A stretch of DNA of 64,000 nt. It comes from Acinetobacter beijerinckii CIP 110307 (GTDB lineage: Bacteria; Pseudomonadota; Gammaproteobacteria; Pseudomonadales; Moraxellaceae). The translations under genes and the position numbers were made by a program. Of this stretch, positions 51,652-59,728 are shown piece by piece; position 1 is the first letter of the stretch, and each line of letters opens with the position of its first letter. Location of the stretch: positions 1 through 64,000 of the forward strand of contig NZ_KB849767.1 of the NCBI RefSeq assembly GCF_000369005.1, read 5' to 3'. Under the pieces are notes generated by a model. That model was given only the letters and a program-made list of their open reading frames with translations. It was not told the origin of the DNA and did no database searches.

Positions 51652-52045
51652 TCATAGGCTATCATCTAATCATATTATGGTTTTTTTGCCTGTGGATTTA
51701 TGGACAATCGCAAGCGACCGCACATTCCTAATCTGTGCATAACCATTGTGGAAAAACCGTTGGTATTTACCACAAGGTTACACACAGGGAATGGCTTTGC
51801 CCACAAGCTCCACAGGCATCATAATCATTTTAAAAAATTTAAATTTTTAAGAGCATTGTTTATATGCTTACAGTCACAAAATTTAGTGTTCTTCAAAAAA
51901 TCACAGATTTTTATTGACCCCGAAATTTTGTTCGGTTGACACCACGTTACAGCGACTTAAGGGATTTGGTCATTAGGGAGTAGGAAGTTTCTGAATTTTA
52001 ATATCCCGACTGTGGCGGTAGACACCGCCTACAGGTTGCTACAGG
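51639..52045. repeat. 407-bp duplication, copy 2, with DnaA-box-like cluster
   Basis: Nearly identical to 12001-12407. The CCACA/TGTGGA-rich first half is followed by element B copy 3 (51873-52045). No believable ORF. Together with 52046-52091, where I see nothing, it fills the gap between genes. Confidence 0.75.
51873..52045 (+). repeat. Structured dispersed element B, copy 3
   Basis: Outer stem CAAAATTT/AAATTTTG as in copy 2. Differs from copy 2 at a few bases (GACACC for GAGACC, GTTACAG for GTTAAAG). Confidence 0.8.
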
Positions 52046-52091
52046 ATGAAATAGGAAATATAGTTTGCATTAATTTGGAAGGTGAAGTAAG

Positions 52092-52151
52092 ATTATTATA
52101 TAACCTAGGTTATATTTATGTATATGAAATGCCGAAAGGCTTGGAGTCGTG
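52092..52151 (+). promoter_or_regulatory. Operator and leader copy outside the leading region
   Basis: Palindrome ATATAACCTAGGTTATAT at 52098-52115, hairpin GCCGAAAGGC at 52131-52140, then GGAG. The -35 and -10 positions are poor (ATTATT, TTTATG), so the operator is kept better than the promoter. Confidence 0.7.
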
Positions 52152-52346
52152 ATGAATAGTTTAAAAGAGTTGTTATCGTTAAAGCCTGGATTCTTAATTG
52201 AAGCACATGGGAATGGTCATAGTATTTACTTTGCATCATGTGGAAGTAAACGCAAAAAAATTAAGATTTCTCATTCACTTTTTTTATATGCAAAAAAAGC
52301 AAATTTATTCCCTATTGTTAATAAGCATTTGAATCTAGTGAAATAA
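52152..52346 (+). CDS. Small basic protein of unknown function (64 aa)
   Basis: 64 aa starting MNSLKELLSLKPGF (GTG at 52149 also possible). Basic (GSKRKKIKISH, AKKANLF), soluble. Length, basic character and the preceding operator-leader relate it to the leading-region cassettes, possibly moved here with the 407-bp duplication. Confidence 0.55.
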   Translation: MNSLKELLSLKPGFLIEAHGNGHSIYFASCGSKRKKIKISHSLFLYAKKANLFPIVNKHLNLVK

Positions 52347-52396
52347 TCAAGAACATGGTTATATACTGCAATGATGATAAATAAGGGTGAAAGATT

Positions 52397-52909
52397 ATGT
52401 CTCAGTTTGTTCTTCAAGAAAAACAACTGCAATCACTAATGGCTGATGGTGCTTTAGAATACGTTAAGTTTCATTATGAAAAAGAAAGCAATAATGGCGA
52501 GTTGTCGTTATGGTTTTTTTTTAATTCAAAATTTCAGCATTCATCACGATCTTTAAAAAATGAAAATGGTGAAGTAAAGACCTGGCGATCAAAAGAAGAT
52601 GCAACTGCCTATTTACGAAGTATTGGGTATACTGGTGACGTAGGAGAAGCTGGGGTTGATTGTCCGGAGCCTGAGAATGATGATTTCCTATTGAAACGTG
52701 CTGAACATGCCCAGGATTACAATCAGTTTAAAAATCCGTTTGATTTAGCTGCTGAGTTGATTTTTGATGAGTTCGCAGATCGTTTTAATGCCGTAGAGGA
52801 TATTCAGGAAAATAACGAGCTGAGCACTGAAATCAAAGAAGAAGTTGCCTTATTAATTACAAAGGCACTCGAATACTGGAATAAAAGTAAAAAGAAAAAT
52901 GAGGAATAA
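52397..52909 (+). CDS. Unknown protein (170 aa)
   Basis: 170 aa, acidic, soluble. KTWRSKEDATAYLRSIGYTG (about 55-74) resembles a short helical module found in small plasmid proteins near partition genes (weak recollection). AAGGGTGAAAGATT precedes the ATG. It overlaps the next gene by 11 nt, so is probably the first of three co-transcribed genes up to 53879. Confidence 0.55.
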   Translation: MSQFVLQEKQLQSLMADGALEYVKFHYEKESNNGELSLWFFFNSKFQHSSRSLKNENGEVKTWRSKEDATAYLRSIGYTGDVGEAGVDCPEPENDDFLLKRAEHAQDYNQFKNPFDLAAELIFDEFADRFNAVEDIQENNELSTEIKEEVALLITKALEYWNKSKKKNEE

Positions 52910-53555
52910 AATAGTGACAACGCCATTAGATGTAAATGAAGCAGAAGAAAAGCTAAAAAGACAAAAAATGTTTTTTGAGCCATTGAATAAAGTTACGAAA
53001 ATATCATTTTGGATGTATTTTGCTGTATTTAGTTGTTTTCTTTTCTACTTGGAATATCTGTTTATTTTCAAGCATGAGCTTCCACGCTTCCAAGGTTATT
53101 ATGGGTATCTTTTAACATTCAGTGCTTGTTTTTTAATCTGTTTTTATGCATTTAAGAATTTTTTGGCTGCATTAGAAAAACGAATGAGTTTGAATGTGTT
53201 AAGTAATTTAGTAGCGGTGGATGGTTATAGTGACTTAGCCTCATTGAGAATTAGTCACAATAATCTCTATATTTCAAGTCATGTTGCACTGTTCATTTTT
53301 GGATTGTCTTTGGCTTTCATGTTGCATAACTATGGAAATTTTCCTCTTACGGATTTTAGGATTGTTCTATCTAAGCCTATATCAATAATTTGTTTAAGTA
53401 GTCTTGTTTACTATATATTAACTAGGATTTTTTACTATATTAGAAATAAGCAATTGGATGATGCAATATTTTATGCTCAGATTGAGCATCATAAAGAAAG
53501 ATATTATAAAGAAAAAGCTGAAAATGGGATGCTTGATTCAGAAGATAAGATTTAG
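52899..53555 (+). CDS. Polytopic membrane protein of unknown function (218 aa)
   Basis: 218 aa with about four hydrophobic segments (about 36-56, 67-88, 127-145 and 155-175) and charged ends. No family recognised. Coupled to the 170-aa gene upstream and followed 9 nt later by another membrane protein. Confidence 0.55.
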   Translation: MRNKIVTTPLDVNEAEEKLKRQKMFFEPLNKVTKISFWMYFAVFSCFLFYLEYLFIFKHELPRFQGYYGYLLTFSACFLICFYAFKNFLAALEKRMSLNVLSNLVAVDGYSDLASLRISHNNLYISSHVALFIFGLSLAFMLHNYGNFPLTDFRIVLSKPISIICLSSLVYYILTRIFYYIRNKQLDDAIFYAQIEHHKERYYKEKAENGMLDSEDKI

Positions 53556-53564
53556 GATTTATAT

Positions 53565-53879
53565 ATGTCTTTACATAACTGGTTAATATTTAAACCATTC
53601 GATGAAGAAGAAGAGGTGTTGCATTTTGACTTGAATCGCAATCCAATTTATTTATTTCTAACGATTGTAACCTGGGTTCTAGCGTTATGTATGATCAGTG
53701 TGATGATCTATGATATAGAGAACTTTGCAGCATTGGTGTTTATAGGATTGTATTTGGCGACAAGATCAGTACAGGTGTTGATTGAGTGGCATTCAGGATT
53801 TAAGAACATGGCGAAAAACCATCTTTACTTTATAGGCGTTATGACTATTGGTTTCTTGTTGTTGCGATCAACATGGTAA
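53565..53879 (+). CDS. Membrane protein of unknown function (104 aa)
   Basis: 104 aa with three hydrophobic segments (about 30-48, 53-70 and 84-100). No family recognised. Last of the three-gene unit from 52397; a GTTGCGTTAACGCAAC site follows, 22 bp after the stop. Confidence 0.55.
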   Translation: MSLHNWLIFKPFDEEEEVLHFDLNRNPIYLFLTIVTWVLALCMISVMIYDIENFAALVFIGLYLATRSVQVLIEWHSGFKNMAKNHLYFIGVMTIGFLLLRSTW

Positions 53880-53901
53880 TCAGTGAAGCTATATTTTTAG
53901 A

Positions 53902-53917
53902 GTTGCGTTAACGCAAC
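53902..53917. promoter_or_regulatory. Perfect 16-bp palindrome upstream of parA (candidate parS/KorB-like site)
   Basis: GTTGCGTTAACGCAAC is the only fully symmetrical copy of the dispersed family and lies 18 bp before the parA -35, where ParB would control the operon. Confidence 0.7.
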
Positions 53918-53934
53918 TTTTTTTTGCTTGCGAC

Positions 53935-53999
53935 TTGCAAAAGGTGTGTAAATTGTGTATATTAAAGACTAGATACCGAAAGGTAGGGAGTGAGGAAAA
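53935..53999 (+). promoter_or_regulatory. parA promoter with GTGTG operator and GNRA leader
   Basis: TTGCAA (53935-53940), 17 bp, TATATT (53958-53963). The spacer holds GGTGTG-TAAATT-GTGTA. The leader has TACC-GAAA-GGTA (53974-53985), with a stem pair changed from G-C to A-T relative to the leading-region hairpins, then GGGAG. Confidence 0.8.
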
Positions 54000-54764
54000 A
54001 TGAAATCAAACAAGGTTAATCCTATGAAAAAATTAGTAGTTAGCAATCGTAAAGGTGGTGTGGGCAAAACTTTTATTAGCACACATTTGGCTCATTCTGC
54101 TTTAGAAAAAGAATTGAAACTATTGTTTGTTGATAATGACCCACAAGGTAATGCTGGTGATAGCCTTGAAGCTTATGCTACCAATGTTTTTAAAACAATT
54201 GATATTTTTACGCAAAAAATTGATTTTGCAAGTTGCTGTACTGGTGATAAATATTTCGTTCTTTTTAAGGGTACTGATGACCTAGAAGAGCTGGAAGTTG
54301 AAAACCTTGAAACGCTGGTAGAAAACATTGTTGAAGCGAGTAAATATTTTGATCTTTGTTTGATCGACACACCGCCAACAAGCGGAAAGCTACAGAACTA
54401 CTCATTCTTAATTTCAGACTTTATCTTAAGTCCGTTCCAGTTAGATAATTATTCATATACTGGATTCGCAACTCTAATTGAAAGAATTGCAGAAATTCAA
54501 ACAATTAATGAATCAATTCAATTCTTGGGTTTTATTCCTAATTTGGTAGACCTAAGAAGTAGCTTTGATCGTGAGCAGCTAAAAACAGTCACAGAAGAAT
54601 ATGGAAGTTATATGTTTGGTGATGGTGCATATATTCCACTAAGAACGCATGTGAAACTAGCGAATCATACTGGTGTTCCAGTATGGAGAGTGAAAAATGG
54701 CGCAAAAACTGGAAAACTGGTTCGCCAACTGAATAATGCTATTTTTGACAAGATTGGAGTGTAA
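54000..54764 (+). CDS. parA: Partition ATPase ParA
   Basis: 254 aa. Deviant Walker A KGGVGKT (residues 18-24), DNDPQGNA (Walker A' region) and LCLIDTPPTSG (Walker B) define ParA. No long N-terminal DNA-binding domain, so a type Ib-like size, and autoregulation would fall to ParB or another factor. It moves plasmid copies along the nucleoid. Ends 5 nt before parB. Confidence 0.93.
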   Translation: MKSNKVNPMKKLVVSNRKGGVGKTFISTHLAHSALEKELKLLFVDNDPQGNAGDSLEAYATNVFKTIDIFTQKIDFASCCTGDKYFVLFKGTDDLEELEVENLETLVENIVEASKYFDLCLIDTPPTSGKLQNYSFLISDFILSPFQLDNYSYTGFATLIERIAEIQTINESIQFLGFIPNLVDLRSSFDREQLKTVTEEYGSYMFGDGAYIPLRTHVKLANHTGVPVWRVKNGAKTGKLVRQLNNAIFDKIGV

Positions 54765-54769
54765 TCACG

Positions 54770-56092
54770 ATGAACGAACCTAAGAAAAAAGGATTAGATG
54801 CACTAAAAGGTGCTGTGTCAAAACTCCACACGAATAATTTAGCTGGTGAAAAAATTCATCTTCTGCCTATTGATGATGTGCAAGAAGATCCGGATAACCC
54901 GCGCAAAGAATACAATGAATCAGAAATTATCGAACTGGCACTGTCTATAGCTACAAACAAACAGTTACAGCCAATTTCTGTGCGTGATAATCCGGAACAG
55001 AAAGGAAAGTATTTTTCTAATTTCGGATCAAGCCGTGTACGTGCAATCCGGTGGTTAAAAGATAATATGCCGGAGAACCCAAACGGTGCTCATGTTCGTG
55101 CGGTGATTGACAATAACTTTGGTCGTATGGGTAAGCTGGTTGAAAACATTCAGCGTAAGGGGTTGAGTGCAATTGAAATTGCAACACGGTTAAAGGAAGA
55201 GGTAGATGAAACTGGCATTACACCGAAAGAGATTTGTGAGCAACTAGGCAAGGATAAGACTTGGGTATCACGTCACTTGAAAATTGCAGAAGTGTCAGAC
55301 TATGTTAAATCACTGATCAATGAGGGTGTATTATCAAATGTTGAAGTTATATTGAATGTTGAAAAACTTTATAAGGAACATGCAGATAAACTAAAGTTAA
55401 CCATTGATGCGTTTTTATTTGAGAATAAAGATAGTGATACAAGGGTGGTGAGTTTAGCTCAAAGCCGTAAATGGTTAAAAGATGCAGTTACACCTGTTGT
55501 CATTGAAAGTAACGAAACAAAGGATGGTGATCTTGAAGCTACTAACATTGCCATAGAGCATGAAGAACAAAATAATGGTGCCGAAGCAGCTAAGTTAATT
55601 GCTGATATTGAGACAAATCAGGTCAATGATACAGACAGCTTTAAATTGGCTGAAACGGATTCTGAAACTTCACAAGATACAAAAGAAGATGTTCATAAAA
55701 TCGAACCAAATGATTATGTGAAGATCGTTATTAACGATAAAAACGGAGATGGAGAAAAGCCGGCACCGAAAGACAAACAAACGTCTAAAGAAAAATTGAG
55801 TGCTGGATTGAAAAAAGAATATGCAAGCGGTGCTCTTGTGGGTTATCGCCATTTATATGAAATGGCAACCGAAAGTGAAGATGAAAATGAAGCAAAACTA
55901 AGCAAGGTAATGTTGAAAAGTTTTGCAGGTAAGTCAACGGCTCTTAATTGGTCGGAAATTGGCGAATATCCAAATTTATTGGAGGAAGTTAGTCAAATCC
56001 TAGTATCATTTCAAAGCGTAGGTTTTGTATCACCATCGGCATTGAATGATGAAGAGATAAATTATCTGATCAATCAAGAAGATTTAATTTAG
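54770..56092 (+). CDS. parB: Partition/KorB-like DNA-binding protein ParB
   Basis: 440 aa. IDDVQEDPDNPRKEYNESEIIELALSI at the N-terminus, GSSRVRAIRWL (CTP-binding GERRxRA-like box) and LVENIQRKGLSAIEIA are ParB features. The helix-turn-helix is TPKEICEQLGKDKTWVSRHLKIAEV (about 165-190). An acidic linker (about 245-340) separates a C-terminal dimer domain. The linker and helix-turn-helix resemble KorB, which uses many operators across a plasmid. Confidence 0.9.
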   Translation: MNEPKKKGLDALKGAVSKLHTNNLAGEKIHLLPIDDVQEDPDNPRKEYNESEIIELALSIATNKQLQPISVRDNPEQKGKYFSNFGSSRVRAIRWLKDNMPENPNGAHVRAVIDNNFGRMGKLVENIQRKGLSAIEIATRLKEEVDETGITPKEICEQLGKDKTWVSRHLKIAEVSDYVKSLINEGVLSNVEVILNVEKLYKEHADKLKLTIDAFLFENKDSDTRVVSLAQSRKWLKDAVTPVVIESNETKDGDLEATNIAIEHEEQNNGAEAAKLIADIETNQVNDTDSFKLAETDSETSQDTKEDVHKIEPNDYVKIVINDKNGDGEKPAPKDKQTSKEKLSAGLKKEYASGALVGYRHLYEMATESEDENEAKLSKVMLKSFAGKSTALNWSEIGEYPNLLEEVSQILVSFQSVGFVSPSALNDEEINYLINQEDLI

Positions 56093-56100
56093 TAAGTATG

Positions 56101-56122
56101 GGCGGTCAATTTGACCGCCTTT
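56101..56122 (+). terminator. Hairpin after parB
   Basis: GGCGGTCAA-T-TTGACCGCC followed by TTTT, a short but probable terminator. Confidence 0.65.
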
Positions 56123-56132
56123 TAGGTGTTTT

Positions 56133-56651
56133 ATGAATAGATACATTAGCCTATACGACAAGCAGAAATTAGAAGATTTAGACTTTATTAAACCAGGAAA
56201 GAAAGCACTTCTTTATGGATTTTCAGGAATTGTATTGGGTGTTTTTGGGTGTTTGCTGGCACCGTTGGCAAATTTGAACGATTATTCTATCGGCAATCTT
56301 TTTCTAGGGATAGTCATTGGTTTGATCATTTTTAGTATCTGCTTTAAAAGCTTTTTAAGACTCAAAAGGCTACAAAAAGCGAAACTTGCAATGCTGGGAA
56401 ATATTGCTGAGATCGAAAATAAACTGTTTATCGAATCAGGTGTTAATCCTTGGGAAACATTGATTGGATTGTCCAAAGAAAATGCTTTGCTGGTATTAGG
56501 GAGAAATAAGGACTCAAAATACTATGTTTTTATAGCAACGCATAAGTATCTACACTTTTCACCAGTTAGGATGACAGAAAATCAGGCATTGGATTTTGAA
56601 CATAGCCTACAGGGTGAAAAAATGTTTTTCCAAGTCAAAGAAAGCTTGTAG
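56133..56651 (+). CDS. Membrane protein of unknown function (172 aa)
   Basis: 172 aa with two hydrophobic segments (about 29-48 and 53-72), then a soluble domain with helical and beta stretches. No family recognised. Followed 9 nt later by the 149-aa gene, so probably co-transcribed. Confidence 0.55.
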   Translation: MNRYISLYDKQKLEDLDFIKPGKKALLYGFSGIVLGVFGCLLAPLANLNDYSIGNLFLGIVIGLIIFSICFKSFLRLKRLQKAKLAMLGNIAEIENKLFIESGVNPWETLIGLSKENALLVLGRNKDSKYYVFIATHKYLHFSPVRMTENQALDFEHSLQGEKMFFQVKESL

Positions 56652-56660
56652 GAGATTTTT

Positions 56661-57110
56661 ATGTCAACGCAACAAGACGTGATAGCTGTAATTGTAAACA
56701 ATGAATTTCAGGAACAGTATTTTACAAATGAAAATCAATTAGCAACTTATATTGAGTCAGTACGTTCAGCTGGACACGATGCTAAGGCTTTGGTTGTTCC
56801 TTTCTATAAATTTAAAGCTTTGCTGAATATTCAAGAGCTGGTGAGTACCTATCCTGATTTTAACTCGATCATGCTGGCAATAGAGCAATTTCCACTGGAT
56901 CAACAGGAAAGTATTTATAAAAACATTAGCATGATACACAAATCAGCTTTTGCAAAAGAATACCTGGATTACTTTGTTGCAAACAGATTGTTGTTATCCA
57001 GTGATCCGGAGTTTATGCCTGAGTTTGCTGAACGAGAAAATACAGCTTCATATAAATCTTATGTGCAGCTGCAAGCTAATTTTCTAACAGATTTACTTGC
57101 TACACTGTAA
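56661..57110 (+). CDS. Unknown protein (149 aa)
   Basis: 149 aa, acidic, soluble, helical. GGAGATTTTT before the ATG. No recognised family. A half-copy of the dispersed site (GTCAACGCAAC) overlaps the first codons. Confidence 0.55.
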   Translation: MSTQQDVIAVIVNNEFQEQYFTNENQLATYIESVRSAGHDAKALVVPFYKFKALLNIQELVSTYPDFNSIMLAIEQFPLDQQESIYKNISMIHKSAFAKEYLDYFVANRLLLSSDPEFMPEFAERENTASYKSYVQLQANFLTDLLATL

Positions 57111-57172
57111 TAATTTTAAGGTAAGCAAGGAGTGATTTATCCATTTCTTGCTTACTATTTTTTTGCCTTCAG

Positions 57173-57239
57173 TATAGATAAGAATGACTATACTCGATTC
57201 AAATAAAAAAGCCTGGAAACATAGATAATAGCATCTATA
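57173..57239. repeat. Pair of TATAGA/CATAGA-N8 inverted repeats
   Basis: 57173-57192 (TATAGA-TAAGAATG-ACTATA) and 57220-57239 (CATAGA-TAATAGCA-TCTATA), 47 bp apart. As in the other two clusters, element B follows at once. Confidence 0.65.
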
Positions 57240-57254
57240 CACTTGAAGCTAGAT

Positions 57255-57386
57255 CATGAATTACGGCCTATAGAAGCCTGTAGGCGGTGTCTACCGCCAC
57301 AGTCGGGATATTAAAATTCAGAAACTTCCTACTCCCTAATGACCAAATCCCTTAAGTCGCTTTAACGTGGTGGCAGCAAAGCAAAT
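57255..57386 (-). repeat. Structured dispersed element B, copy 5 (inverted, truncated)
   Basis: Matches copies 1-4 over the GGCGGT hairpin and middle part but stops at GCAAAGCAAAT, missing the outer AT-rich hairpin. It shares the extension TGAATTACGGCCTA with copy 4. The rest of the 57110-57514 gap shows nothing further. Confidence 0.75.
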
Positions 57387-57513
57387 GACGAGATAGGGGT
57401 AGTCAATTGTTACAAATGGGAATGTAAAGGGAAGCTGTTATGACAAGTTCATGATAAAATCATGTACAGCACGTAATACAGACAGTTTTGCAAGTTTAAT
57501 ATGGAGTAAAAAA

Positions 57514-57777
57514 ATGATATACGATCTAATTGTTTTTGCTTTTTTTACTGGAATTTTAGGTCTTGTGTTGTTATATGTGGATAAGGTAATAAGTATTAAA
57601 AAAGCCATAAAAAATGGTGAGGCATTTTATTATAATAATGTAGAGTACATTGCTATAAAACAACCACTCACCGTAAAAGTGACTAAAAATTATAGTCTTA
57701 GAGAAATCGAAAAAGCAATTATAGCTGAAAAGCCATTTTACTTAAATGGGGCTAACTATTTAGCCAAATGTGTATAG
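57514..57777 (+). CDS. Small membrane-anchored protein of unknown function (87 aa)
   Basis: 87 aa from ATG 57514 (GGAGTAAAAAA upstream; a longer frame from 57451 lacks a Shine-Dalgarno). One N-terminal hydrophobic segment (about 3-22). The soluble part contains two similar stretches, IKNGEAFYYNNVEYIAIK and IIAEKPFYLNGANYLAK, suggesting a tiny internal repeat. No family recognised. Confidence 0.55.
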   Translation: MIYDLIVFAFFTGILGLVLLYVDKVISIKKAIKNGEAFYYNNVEYIAIKQPLTVKVTKNYSLREIEKAIIAEKPFYLNGANYLAKCV

Positions 57778-57785
57778 AGTGCTTT

Positions 57786-58136
57786 ATGGCTAAATTTTTT
57801 GCTTTTATACTAGCGATTGCTTTTTGTACTGAAAGTTATTGTTCAGATGGTGAAGTAAATAGCCTAAGAGAAAATAGTGATTGTAAAAAGATGGTCAACT
57901 TTGCAGTTTCAAAACATGATGAATATGCACATGGAAAAAGTATTCATGAATTGATTGATCAGGAAAATATGAGCCAGGATCAGGTACACCAAAAAGAATA
58001 TAAAACTTTGGTGATTGAGATATTAGATACGTTTGCTGTATGGGATGATCCAGCTGAAAAAAAACGTGTGAATGATGAAATTGGAGAACACTTTTTTTCG
58101 ATTTGTGATCCTGAAAGAATTAAAGGTGTTTTTTGA
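57786..58136 (+). CDS. Small secreted protein of unknown function (116 aa)
   Basis: 116 aa from ATG 57786. Signal peptide (MAKFFAFILAIAFC...YCS, about 20), a helical mature part with two Cys (SDCKKM and SICDPE). Its form recalls periplasmic proteins of the lysozyme-inhibitor or HdeA-like size class, but no match is claimed. Confidence 0.55.
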   Translation: MAKFFAFILAIAFCTESYCSDGEVNSLRENSDCKKMVNFAVSKHDEYAHGKSIHELIDQENMSQDQVHQKEYKTLVIEILDTFAVWDDPAEKKRVNDEIGEHFFSICDPERIKGVF

Positions 58137-58144
58137 ACTGGTGT

Positions 58145-58172
58145 AAAAAACATTGCATTTAGCAATGTTTTC
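58145..58172. terminator. Bidirectional terminator
   Basis: AAAACATTGC-ATTTA-GCAATGTTTT between convergent genes 57786 and 58182. Confidence 0.8.
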
Positions 58173-58181
58173 TACACAACT

Positions 58182-58460
58182 TTATGCACCTAATTCAAAT
58201 GTAATAGGTATTCTTTGAGTGTGTTTTCTAATGGTGCGAATGCCTTTTTCTTTGTCAGTAAATCGCCAGACTCCCTGACTATCATTCAAATGACCAAAGC
58301 TTGAATAGGGAGTTCTACTAATATTTCGCAATGCAGCCGAATAGAACCCCTTATGTGAAAATATAACAAGCTCTAATTTCATATCCCCCCATTCTTCAAT
58401 ATTGTCCATATCTTCTAATAAACGCTTTGTTTCAGTGTTTAGCCGTCCGTTAAATTGCAT
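58182..58460 (-). CDS. Unknown protein (92 aa), minus-strand cluster
   Basis: 92 aa, soluble, beta-like (MKLELVIFSHKGFYSAALRNIS...). No family recognised. It lies beyond the inverted repeat at 58540-58593 and so may be separately transcribed from the rest of the cluster. Confidence 0.5.
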   Translation of the reverse strand: MQFNGRLNTETKRLLEDMDNIEEWGDMKLELVIFSHKGFYSAALRNISRTPYSSFGHLNDSQGVWRFTDKEKGIRTIRKHTQRIPITFELGA

Positions 58461-58539
58461 ATATTCACCTTGTTTTAGTAGATGTGTGAGAGTGCTTTAT
58501 AAGTAGTTAGTGATTTGCTATGCCCTACTCTTTTAGCAT

Positions 58540-58593
58540 AAACACAATATATAGTGGAGATCCGTATAACGACCGATACTATATATTGTGTTT
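58540..58593. repeat. 16-bp perfect inverted repeat
   Basis: AAACACAATATATAGT (58540-58555) and its inverse (58578-58593), 22 bp between. Between two minus-strand genes; could be a terminator, processing site or operator for 58182. Confidence 0.65.
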
Positions 58594-58597
58594 TGTT

Positions 58598-58930
58598 CTA
58601 TAGCTTAGATTTCCAAACCATATCTTGATCTAGTTTCTCACCATCTAAGCCGTATGACCAACTTCCTATAGTTTGCACCCAACAACAATAATTTAAAAAA
58701 CCTTCATCCCGACTTTCAAGCATCCATTCAGCCCAGTTAACTTCAAGAACATCTTGTGAAAATGAGCCAAAAGCAGAACCAATTGCTAAATCTCCCCAGT
58801 GAGAAATTTCAGGGTAAAACTCACGGAGTTTAGAAATATTTTGGCGGTACTCAACAGGCCAATCACCATCATCGGAACCGTGACCTTTTGAAACGAATGT
58901 TTCGGGATCAAACACAAAAGCAGCCATCAT
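58598..58930 (-). CDS. Unknown protein (110 aa), minus-strand cluster
   Basis: 110 aa starting MMAAFVFDPETF; AAAGGGGAA lies before the ATGs at 58930/58927. Acidic and Trp-rich (SHWGDLAIG, NWAEWMLES, CCWVQTIGSWSYG). No family recognised. Its start lies 7 nt beyond the end of the gene upstream (58938), so it is probably co-transcribed. Confidence 0.55.
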   Translation of the reverse strand: MMAAFVFDPETFVSKGHGSDDGDWPVEYRQNISKLREFYPEISHWGDLAIGSAFGSFSQDVLEVNWAEWMLESRDEGFLNYCCWVQTIGSWSYGLDGEKLDQDMVWKSKL

Positions 58931-58937
58931 TTCCCCT

Positions 58938-59198
58938 TTAATTATTGTGACCAAAGAAATCTAATGCGTACACAAGAAATTCATGTTCAGGTATGCCAGT
59001 GGCAGCGGAAGCTACAGCTATAAAAATATCATTGGGTGAATAACTTTCAGCTGCTTCTTTTTCACCCTCATTAAATTCACCCAATCTTTCAAGTAGCTCA
59101 ATACGATTTAGATTTTCTAATGAACCCTCAATACTTGAGTATGAAATAAAGAAGTGTTTGAGGGATTGATTTTTATCTACGACATTTAGTTGATTCAT
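58938..59198 (-). CDS. Unknown acidic protein (86 aa), minus-strand cluster
   Basis: 86 aa, Glu-rich, helical, no recognised motif. Sits between the P-loop gene and the 110-aa gene on the same strand, with short gaps. Confidence 0.5.
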   Translation of the reverse strand: MNQLNVVDKNQSLKHFFISYSSIEGSLENLNRIELLERLGEFNEGEKEAAESYSPNDIFIAVASAATGIPEHEFLVYALDFFGHNN

Positions 59199-59226
59199 TT
59201 TTAAAAATACCTTTTTTGGTGAGAAG

Positions 59227-59724
59227 TTAACCGAATATTTCAGACATTAGTTGCTCTTGTATTTCATTTGAATACTCATAAATTGACTGTCTTACTTCCG
59301 TATCATCAATTCCCCAACTGATGATTTGGCCTATGATGTAGTCATCAAATGACATGAAAAAGGCTTTTAATTGTTCAAGACTTGGTTCAGTTTCACCAAA
59401 ATTGAAAGTTTCTAATAGTATGTATTTCAATGAGTCAATAGTTTGAGCATCGTCCTTGGTATGAGACCAAAAAGTTTCTTTCACGGCCAATAATCGTTTT
59501 GCGTCTGCTTCTTGTTCCAACTTCCTTTCCTCTTGATGTTCTTTCTGCTCTTTCTCACTAACATCAAGAATAACAATATTAGGATTGTTCTTGGCTAGTT
59601 CCTCAATAATTATGGATTTTCCATATCTAGGTGTACCAAACATAATTTGGTGACCTGGTTTATCTTGCTGAGGTAAATTAAAAGGGTTTAGTAGCTTGCT
59701 TGTCAAAAATATATCTTTAGTCAT
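59227..59724 (-). CDS. Small P-loop protein, minus-strand cluster
   Basis: 165 aa. HQIMFGTPRYGKSIIIEEL (about 26-44) is a Walker A (GTPRYGKS), and NIVILDVSEKE (about 49-59) a Walker-B-like strand. Then a charged helix and a C-terminal helical part. It resembles a minimal VirD4/HerA-type nucleotide-binding core but is too short for a full ATPase. It ends 4 nt before the nuclease gene's stop side, in one transcript with it. Confidence 0.6.
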   Translation of the reverse strand: MTKDIFLTSKLLNPFNLPQQDKPGHQIMFGTPRYGKSIIIEELAKNNPNIVILDVSEKEQKEHQEERKLEQEADAKRLLAVKETFWSHTKDDAQTIDSLKYILLETFNFGETEPSLEQLKAFFMSFDDYIIGQIISWGIDDTEVRQSIYEYSNEIQEQLMSEIFG

Positions 59725-59728
59725 TGGA

